From positions 1,116,857 through 1,180,856 of the forward strand of contig NW_008805063.1 of the NCBI RefSeq assembly GCF_000004825.1: DNA of 64,000 nucleotides, in the 5' to 3' direction. Within the stretch, counting starts at the first letter, position 1. Each line of letters begins with the position of its first letter. The notes beneath the pieces are model-generated. The model had not been told where the DNA came from. It did not search any database and worked only from the letters and a program-made list of their open reading frames with translations. Below are positions 58,083 to 64,000 of the stretch, piece after piece. The stretch is from Heterostelium album PN500 (Eukaryota > Evosea > Eumycetozoa > Acytosteliales > Acytosteliaceae). The position numbers and the translations under genes are program-made.

Positions 58083-60256
58083 TTAGTTGCATAGCTTTTG
58101 TGAGAGTTGTTGGAGTAATTGATCGGTGTGATCATAGTTGCAGAGCATCTGACGTGCGAATAGACCGGTGGCGATCACTACTGGTACCACCAAGAGGGGA
58201 CCGAGGAACGATGAAGCGGTCTTGTTTGATGTCGAAGCGGGCTTGAATACACGAAGTACACTCTCGCAGGTTGCCGAGCACATCTCAATGTCGTTGATAT
58301 CGACATTCTTTGAGAGTGACTTTCTCTTGTTCTTGTTATTGAGAATGGCATCGTTTGACTCCTTACAGTACTTGGCCAACTCATGAATACGAGCGTGTGA
58401 AATCGACTTTCTACTTAGCTTGCCCTCCTCCAGTGACAGCGAGATAAACAACAACAGGTTGTTGGTTTGTGCGACATTCTTGCTGTATGCCTTTTTGATA
58501 TATTCAAAGCAATCCGAATCCAACTTTAAGCAATTAACAATAGTTTCTAGAATCTAAAGTGAAGTGAAAGCAATCCAAAAGTTAGTTACTTTAATGCAGA
58601 GCAAAACAAGTTTAATATAATATATACTCTATCTCTATATTCTTCATTGGCAATTGCAGTGTTTGTTAAAAGTACAGTTACATAGGATTGAGGCACTTTC
58701 TTTGCTGAGAACAAAGTCTTTGTGTTCAACAAAAGTTGTCCGAACTCCAAAGTAGTTGAATCCAACACGATTCCCTTTTGTACAGCCCAAATGAATTGCT
58801 CCAAGCTAGATTTAATAGTTTGTTCATTTAGCTCTGTCTTTGTATTCTTTTCATCGCTTTAGAAGCGATCATTATGAGATGATAGGACGATAGATTAAAG
58901 TTAGTAGATATTAGAGAGTTTAGTAAATGCTAAATAGTAAAACATACATATGTTCAGATAAATCATTTGAATATTGATTTAATAGATCGTTGATCGATGC
59001 AGGAATCTTGAGATGTGTAGTAAGCTTGATTGGGAAGATGACGGTGTAGTAGATTGCTAGTGGTGCCTGGATGGAGGAGGAGATCGACTGCACAGCAAGC
59101 CAGAGATGGAGAGCTGCAATGTTTGGTTTGAGTGATGCCAATGTATTGGGATTGAATATGGTCTTGTAGTAGTCCAACATCGATAGTGGAACCGCTTTGA
59201 AATATTTGAATACGATCTGAAGGAATACCATGAGACCGAGACCACTACTCTTCAATGCATCACGATCTTGCTTGAGAATCGAAATCAAAGTGTTAATCAA
59301 AAACATTATCGTCGGTAAAATACTATCGATCGGTTTCTTCTCTAAAAAGTTGACTGTCTCTGTAACAAACTTTTGATCAAAGTGACAAAGTGGGAAGTCT
59401 TTGTATATATTTTATATACAAACAAAAAATTATCAGTCAGTTATTCTAATTCATTCAACAAACAAACGAACAATTTGATATTTATAACATACCAGTTCTC
59501 TTTTGAAGTAAGATCTCCGATAGTTCATTGGAATCTAATTCTACTTGTCCAAAATACTCTTCGAGACATTCGACTACATACTTTAACTGAATATCGTTTG
59601 TCTTTGGATACTTTGCCTCTACGGTTCTCATTGTTTCATAGTATTTATTATAGTGGAACTAGAAAGTGGTTGTTAGCAATCAGTCAATCGAGATTGTTAG
59701 AAGCTTCGTGATGAATCATATATATATATATATAATTAGTTATACATACAGATTCCTTTGCAGATTCAATTGTTAGCTGTTGTTTCTTGGTGGTAGAAGA
59801 TTTCGACTTTTGTTTGTTGTTGTTGGCAGCGGATTTCTGTTGTTGCTTTTGAATGTGTTGCTGTTTCTTCTTCTCCTGTTGATTGATGTACTTTGAGGTG
59901 TAGAGATAACCACCCTCTTCGATACGTTTTCCAGAGTCGGCAGACTGCTTTGTTTTGGTGGATTTGTTGATCTGGTCACTTCCGTCACCGTCGTCATCCA
60001 GCACACCCCATGGATTGTTGTACGATGACTTTACCGACTTGGTAGGTAGACCGGTGTTCACCGAGAATGCATTGGCACTGTCGGCAAACATCTCGTTGAT
60101 CTTCTTTTGTTTGAGATCGTACTCCTTTTGCTCTGCTTCACGACGCTTCTGTGTTTCCACAGCCTTTTTGTGGCGCCGCTCTTGCATCGCAGCAATCTTG
60201 GCTTGCTTTGTTGGGATGTGTTCCCATCCACCATCATTGTCCTGATCGTCCAACAT
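58083..60256 (-). CDS. TMEM214-like ER membrane protein (tentative)
   Basis: Five minus-strand exons fit in phase: 60256-59750, 59658-59493, 59398-58948, 58856-58628 and 58553-58083, giving about 607 residues. The start (DDQDNDGGWEHIPTKQAK), then a basic Gln/Lys-rich linker and NPWGVLDDD, resembles the GW-x-V start and linker of TMEM214. The middle is all-helical, with segments similar in pattern to the TMEM214 core (FLINTLISILKQD; VPLSMLDYYKTIFNPN). One hydrophobic segment near 560-580 (FLGPLLVVPVVIATGLFA) near the C-terminus would anchor it in the ER. Animal TMEM214 is linked to ER stress and translation. Assignment is by overall architecture; a HEAT-like helical protein of another family is possible. 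Confidence 0.65.
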
Positions 60257-60746
60257 TCTTACTTGATATATATATAGATATCACTCACTTTGATGTTGTT
60301 GAAAGTTTAAATATTCAAAAAAAAATAAATTGTATTTTTTGAGAATTTTTTTTTAATTTAATTTGTCAATGATGGGGTTTCTAACCCATTGACCACAATT
60401 GACCTTCATTTAAATTGGCACTTTATAAAAAAAAAACCCAGCAATTTTATTTGTATAGAACTGTAACAAAATTTACGTAATTATCCGGATAATTATTATT
60501 ATTTGCTTATGCCAGAGATAAGGTCACTCAACTTTGTTTATTTTAATTGTTTACACAAAGCTGTTGAAAATGGCACAAACAAAAGTCGAAATCTACACGA
60601 ATCTTTTAATCCAATAACAATTGACTAGTCAATTATTCAAATGGTCAAGGGATAGAATAATTTTGTCTTACCTGCGTAAAGGATGCGAAAAAATATTAGG
60701 AAGAAAAGAAATAAAATTTCAAAATTTGTTTCCAACAATATCAAAC
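60257..60746. other. Intergenic region before tRNA-Asp
   Basis: About 490 bp without a gene. It holds the TMEM214-like promoter, a poly-T near 60341, and mixed-composition DNA around 60480-60700. No LINE match seen on this side of the tRNA. Confidence 0.5.
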
Positions 60747-60818
60747 TCCCCTTTGGTCTAGTGGTGAGGATTTTCGCCTGTCACGCGAAAGGCCCGGGTT
60801 CAATTCCCGGAAGGGGAG
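60747..60818 (+). tRNA. tRNA-Asp (anticodon GTC)
   Basis: A 72-base cloverleaf: acceptor TCCCCTT/AAGGGGA, D arm around GTCTAGTGGTGAGGAT, anticodon stem TTCGC/GCGAA with loop CTGTCAC (anticodon GTC), T arm CCGGG/CCCGG with TTCAATT, discriminator G. No intron. A TTTT terminator lies at 60837-60840, then the palindrome CCGCATGCGG. Confidence 0.97.
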
Positions 60819-60842
60819 AATAATTTATAATAAATATTTTGT

Positions 60843-60852
60843 CCGCATGCGG
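60843..60852. other. Palindrome CCGCATGCGG downstream of tRNA-Asp
   Basis: Identical to the 10-mer at 23155-23164. It sits 24 bp past the tRNA 3' end, directly after the Pol III terminator, and marks the edge of the LINE mosaic that follows. Confidence 0.8.
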
Positions 60853-61351
60853 TTTAATGAAGTCTCATCAAAATAGGTTTAGCAGGTCGCTAAAATGACT
60901 GGTTGTCTCACACCCTTCCCCATCAACCACAAGCGCATTGGTCATGTCTGTGAGTTCTGTGGTGACACCTTCACTGAACTCTGCAACCCACATGAGCATT
61001 TCTTCTTCAAATGCAGGAGTGTAGTTTCACAGCAGTTCCTTTCCTTTATCAAACATGTATACCACAAGTACTGTAACTATAGACTTCGCAATTGGAAGCA
61101 CTCGTGCATCAAGTTTGACGGTCCTATTCGTACTACTGTCCACTTCACCCACCTTACTGCTATCGTACATTCGTTATGGCAGGCGCTGTCCTGTGAAATG
61201 TTTGGTGATGGTACCCATTACAAACTGGAAAATACCGTCAAAAGAGCAGTCACCCATTACACCAAATTAATCGATGCCAATTACCACAAGCTTAACTTCA
61301 CAATCGCTAATTCTATCTCCCAAGGAATCACTGTCGATTGCTCTACAATGA
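60853..61351 (+). mobile_element. LINE (TRE-like) zinc-finger fragment beside tRNA-Asp
   Basis: The plus-strand frame from 60895 encodes HVCEFCGDTF...HEHFFFKC, the same zinc-finger end of ORF2 found on the minus strand at 44999-45250, and continues through EMFGDGTHYKLENTVKRAV to about 61345. It lacks the internal duplication seen in the 44.7 kb copy, so it is nearer the original. It begins within 50 bp of the CCGCATGCGG palindrome. The fragment has no endonuclease or reverse-transcriptase part. Confidence 0.7.
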
Positions 61352-61545
61352 CAACCATGGTTGTACAGCCCTGGTCCTTTTCATTGTGTTTTTATACTTT
61401 TTGGAGTCGATGAACTGATTGGAGTTGGACGACCACAGGTACCAAGACAGTATGTTATGGAGTTTCTCGACTTCCTCATCGGTAAATCTATCGACGTACA
61501 TGTTGTAGGGGAGCTTAAGAGTGTGTAGCTTTTGATTAAAGAAAT
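61352..61545 (-). mobile_element. Inverted LINE ORF2 fragment joined to the previous one
   Basis: From 61352 the plus strand matches 46739-46870 (ACCATGGTTGTACAG, GAGTTGGACGACCACAGGTA). Coding orientation here is minus (NILSWYLWSSNSN, RAVQPWL), opposite to the fragment ending at 61351, and it extends further upstream than the 46 kb copy (YNMYVDRFTDEEVEKL). The joint is therefore an inversion, as produced by twin priming or by later rearrangement. Confidence 0.7.
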
Positions 61546-61787
61546 AAAATCTTTTTTAGTAATTTACAATTTGAAACTAACAAAATAATTTGGATTCTAT
61601 TTCTTCAATATAATTTATTTAACTATCACCACAAAGAAAAAAAAATTCCTAAATATTCAAAATAATTATCTCAATAAAAATACTTCACTTTGATAATAGA
61701 CACAATAGTTATTACTTTATAAAAAGCTGAAAGAAATATTTTATGAACTCATGAATTGAATTGGAATGGCGTTGATTGGTAAATTGG
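61546..61787. other. 3' flank of AIG1-like gene
   Basis: About 240 bp of A/T-rich DNA; nothing recognised. Confidence 0.4.
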
Positions 61788-62801
61788 TTAACTAATTGAA
61801 ATCCATGATCTAACTAAATTCCTATCTTGATCCGAGAATACTCTTATATGACCACAGCAACAACTTAGATGGGTATTTGATATTCCACAATTGATGTTGA
61901 GATTTGATCCTTGTCCTCTTATCATTGTTCTATTACAATTTTTACAGTTAATTGTAACATCTTTATTAAGTATAGCAAGTTGATCTTGTTTTAACTTTAA
62001 CTCTCTAGCCATTCTTTCTTGTTCCAATCTGGCAGCTTCCAATCTTTTTCTTTCAATTCTATTTCTCTCTTCTTGTTCCAATATCTCTTGTTCTCTTCCC
62101 TTTCCCAACTCAAAAGCCGCCAATCTTTCCTTCTCTAATCTTTCTTCCTCCATCATATAAGAATCACCTCTTGACATTATTCCTTTTAATTCATTTGGAA
62201 TATATGGAGTCTATCCAGTTGAAATTACTTTTGTTCTAATATGTGTCATCAGTGTTAATCTTGAGTTACTTCTTCCAATTTGAGCTGGATCAATTCTAAC
62301 AGATGCATTGTCAACATGTAGAATAGAATAATATTTAGTCAGTCCATCGGTATCAATTGATTTTATAGCTCTGATATCATTGGATCTTTCATGGGAGTCT
62401 TGGAAACTTTCAAATCTAGTTCTGACAATTGTGGTATAGGCTAATATTTCTTTTTTGAAAAGGAAACTATAGATTATTTTGAATTGGTCCATTATAGGTA
62501 TTGTCATTCTATCTTTAACTATAAATATTACAATATTGATTCCACCCATCAATTCCAATGCTGCATTTGCCAAAAATCTTAAAACCTCTTTAATTGATAA
62601 ATTGGTATCATCAAGTCCAATTGTATCAATCACCTTGATTGTCATATCACTCTCTACACATGTACCAATTTGATGGACTTTAGTCTCACTTGTTCCATAA
62701 GGATTCTCTTTGAAAATCATTTTATTTAATATTACATTTCCAAGAGTTGATTTACCACTACCAGTTTGACCGAATAGAATAATATTTATATTTTTGGACA
62801 T
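61788..62801 (-). pseudogene. AIG1/GIMAP-type GTPase gene interrupted by one in-frame TAG
   Basis: From ATG at 62801 the frame encodes an AIG1-type G domain: GQTGSGKST (P-loop, residues 11-19), DTIGLDD (G3, near 59) and TIVRTRFES in place of the usual G4 TRxD (Glu for Asp). A TAG stops it at 62213-62211 after 196 residues. The same frame stays open for 141 codons more (to 61788), with TPYIPNELKGIMSRG, a Glu/Arg coiled coil (EEERLEKERLAAFE...), and a Cys-rich end (CKNCNRTM, then SCCCGH) that could bind zinc. A coiled-coil tail after the G domain is normal for this family, so one 337-residue protein was the ancestral product. Either a recent nonsense change, a sequencing error, a truncated but working GTPase, or read-through would explain it. 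Confidence 0.7.
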
Positions 62802-63376
62802 TTTTAAAAAGAGAAATTTTAAGTTAAATAATAAATTATAAAGGTAAAGTAATTTTGATGAATTAAAAAGTTATTAAGAGAGGCAGAAGCACGTGCTAAA
62901 CAGGAACGAGCACAATCCCATTCTCATAAAAGAGGACGATTTTGTAGTTTAATGTAACCTCATTTATAGTATACTATAAATGAATTCATAGAAATAATTT
63001 TTACATAGAACATAGAGAAAGAATTAATTAAAATTCCATTTTTTAAATAAAATAAAATATATTTCATAACAACTATCATTAAAACAAATGATTTGATTTG
63101 ATTTCAAAAGTATTATCTCAATGAATTCTACAATTAAAACACTTATGTAAAATAAACAATCTGCAAATTAATCAATAAAAATTTCTTTCCAAATAGTTAT
63201 CTGATAATTCATATCTATTTTTGTTTTAGCAGTTTATCATTTCTATTTATGAAGAGCAAATAAATTATATTCTATAATGTTATGTTTGAATAAATAAACA
63301 GACAGATCATACTACTAATTTGTTTTAAAAATAATCAATGTATTTATTGTCGATTCATGGTGATGCCAATTATTAT
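62802..63376. other. Intergenic region with a coding remnant
   Basis: About 575 bp. Apart from the small remnant at 62877-62956 it is plain A/T-rich DNA. Confidence 0.5.
62877..62956 (+). pseudogene. Orphan terminal exon remnant ending in a CaaX box
   Basis: After an AG acceptor-like TTATTAAG, the plus strand reads REAEARAKQERAQSHSHKRG then RFCSLM and a TAA stop at about 62956. It is a charged helix, a His/basic patch, and a C-terminal CSLM prenylation motif. No upstream exon can be joined to it. The composition is like the coiled-coil tails of AIG1/GIMAP GTPases, and it lies just upstream of such a gene but on the opposite strand, so it may be the remnant of a paralogue. It is too short for certainty. 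Confidence 0.35.
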
Positions 63377-64000
63377 TTAGTGTCTTTTAATGGTGATTGC
63401 GCAGATGCCCTTCATAACCAAATGAGTAACAGAAAACAATACAAAACTAAAGATATGTAAGAATATCAAGTATTCAACTCCACTCTCTGGAATCAAACTG
63501 AATGGCCATCCTCTAACATCTCTCCACCATTCTTGAGCGCAATCTATAGATTAGATGTTGAAAATTATTCATTAGAAAAAAATAAAGTTTTAAAAACTGA
63601 ATAAAACTCGATTGTGATGTACATACTGATATTTAAATAGAATACTTCAGAGTTTACAATGATTTCCTTTGGGAACAGAGTGCTAACTAAAATAACTGGT
63701 ACACCACAGATACTGCTACCAAGCCATGCTCTTCTCTGGTATCCACCGTTTCTGTGCAAAAGTAAAATACTGAGGGGAATATACCAGGCATGATGAGTGC
63801 TAGTGATGATCTCACCCCATGTAATATTTGGCCAACCTAAACAAATTTTAATAGTATTCAACTTTTGTTAGAAATATGATATCATCTTTGTTTTCATTCA
63901 TTCTTTCATCTCTTTCTTTGCATTATCTTTCTCTTCTTCTCTCTAATCTCTCTCTCTTTTTTTTTTTCACATACTAATATATTCGGCATTTCCAAGTGGG
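63377..64000 (-). CDS. Multi-pass membrane protein, unknown; 5' part outside window
   Basis: Three minus-strand pieces: the end of an exon 64000-63975, an exon 63836-63627, and a last exon 63543-63377, joined in phase across GTATGT...AG introns. The visible ~134 residues have hydrophobic segments near WYIPLSILLL, GSSICGVPVILVSTLF and YLIFLHIFSFVLFSVTHLVM, and distinctive polar parts PNITWGEIITSTHHAW and CAQEWWRDVRGWPF. The end is ITIKRH. I do not recognise the family. The frame of the partial first piece was chosen by splice phase and is the least sure part. Confidence 0.6.

Noticed and set aside
1-64000. CRISPR arrays, bacterial operons, riboswitches, LTR-type or capsid-bearing elements
   Set aside because: None seen. 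Repeats present are simple tracts, LINE-type pieces with poly-A ends, and one foldback DNA element; no long terminal direct repeats or integrase/protease signatures were found.

Overview
The window reads as nuclear DNA of a dictyostelid social amoeba. Intergenic DNA is extremely A/T rich with long homopolymers and short tandem runs. Introns are short (about 60-130 bp), A/T rich, and mostly begin GTAAGT or GTATGT. Several proteins carry poly-Q or poly-N runs, and LINE fragments resembling tRNA-gene-targeted retroelements (TREs) sit beside tRNA genes. Coding regions use many C- and G-ending codons, so this is more likely a less A/T-biased dictyostelid than D. discoideum. All assignments are from reading the sequence; no database search was run.

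Left part (1-20.3 kb): an oxysterol-binding-protein gene, a seven-pass THH1/TOM1/TOM3-like membrane protein, a 4.3 kb gene-free stretch, an unusual START-START-F-box-WD40 protein, an unrecognised poly-Q/poly-N protein, and a mitochondrial-looking RsmH/METTL15 rRNA methyltransferase. A frame-disrupted gene follows at 20.6-21.4 kb. At 21.9-23.3 kb lie a dispersed repeat, an 813 bp foldback element with 120 bp inverted repeats, and tRNA-Ile(AAT).

Middle part (23.4-43.6 kb): RCC1-repeat protein, NOP53, a small four-pass membrane protein, a saposin-like secreted protein, cohesin RAD21, a Rab11-like GTPase, an unknown membrane-anchored protein, an intron-less divergent histone H4 with an animal-type histone 3' stem-loop, a 2017-residue SMCHD1-like GHKL ATPase with an SMC hinge, and a second saposin-like protein.

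Right part (44-64 kb): a LINE graveyard (44.4-47.5 kb) beside tRNA-Lys(TTT), the cohesin subunit SCC3/STAG, a probable GPI-anchored surface protein, a divergent alpha-like tubulin, a DUF3605 protein, a TMEM214-like ER protein, tRNA-Asp(GTC) with another LINE mosaic, an AIG1/GIMAP-type GTPase interrupted by one in-frame TAG, and a membrane-protein gene cut by the window edge.

Functionally, RAD21, SCC3, the SMCHD1-like protein and histone H4 all act on chromosome structure and lie within 23 kb. H4 and SCC3 have E2F-like motifs upstream. The three tRNA genes each adjoin repeat or retroelement DNA on their 3' side, and two of the three have the same palindromic 10-mer just beyond the Pol III terminator.
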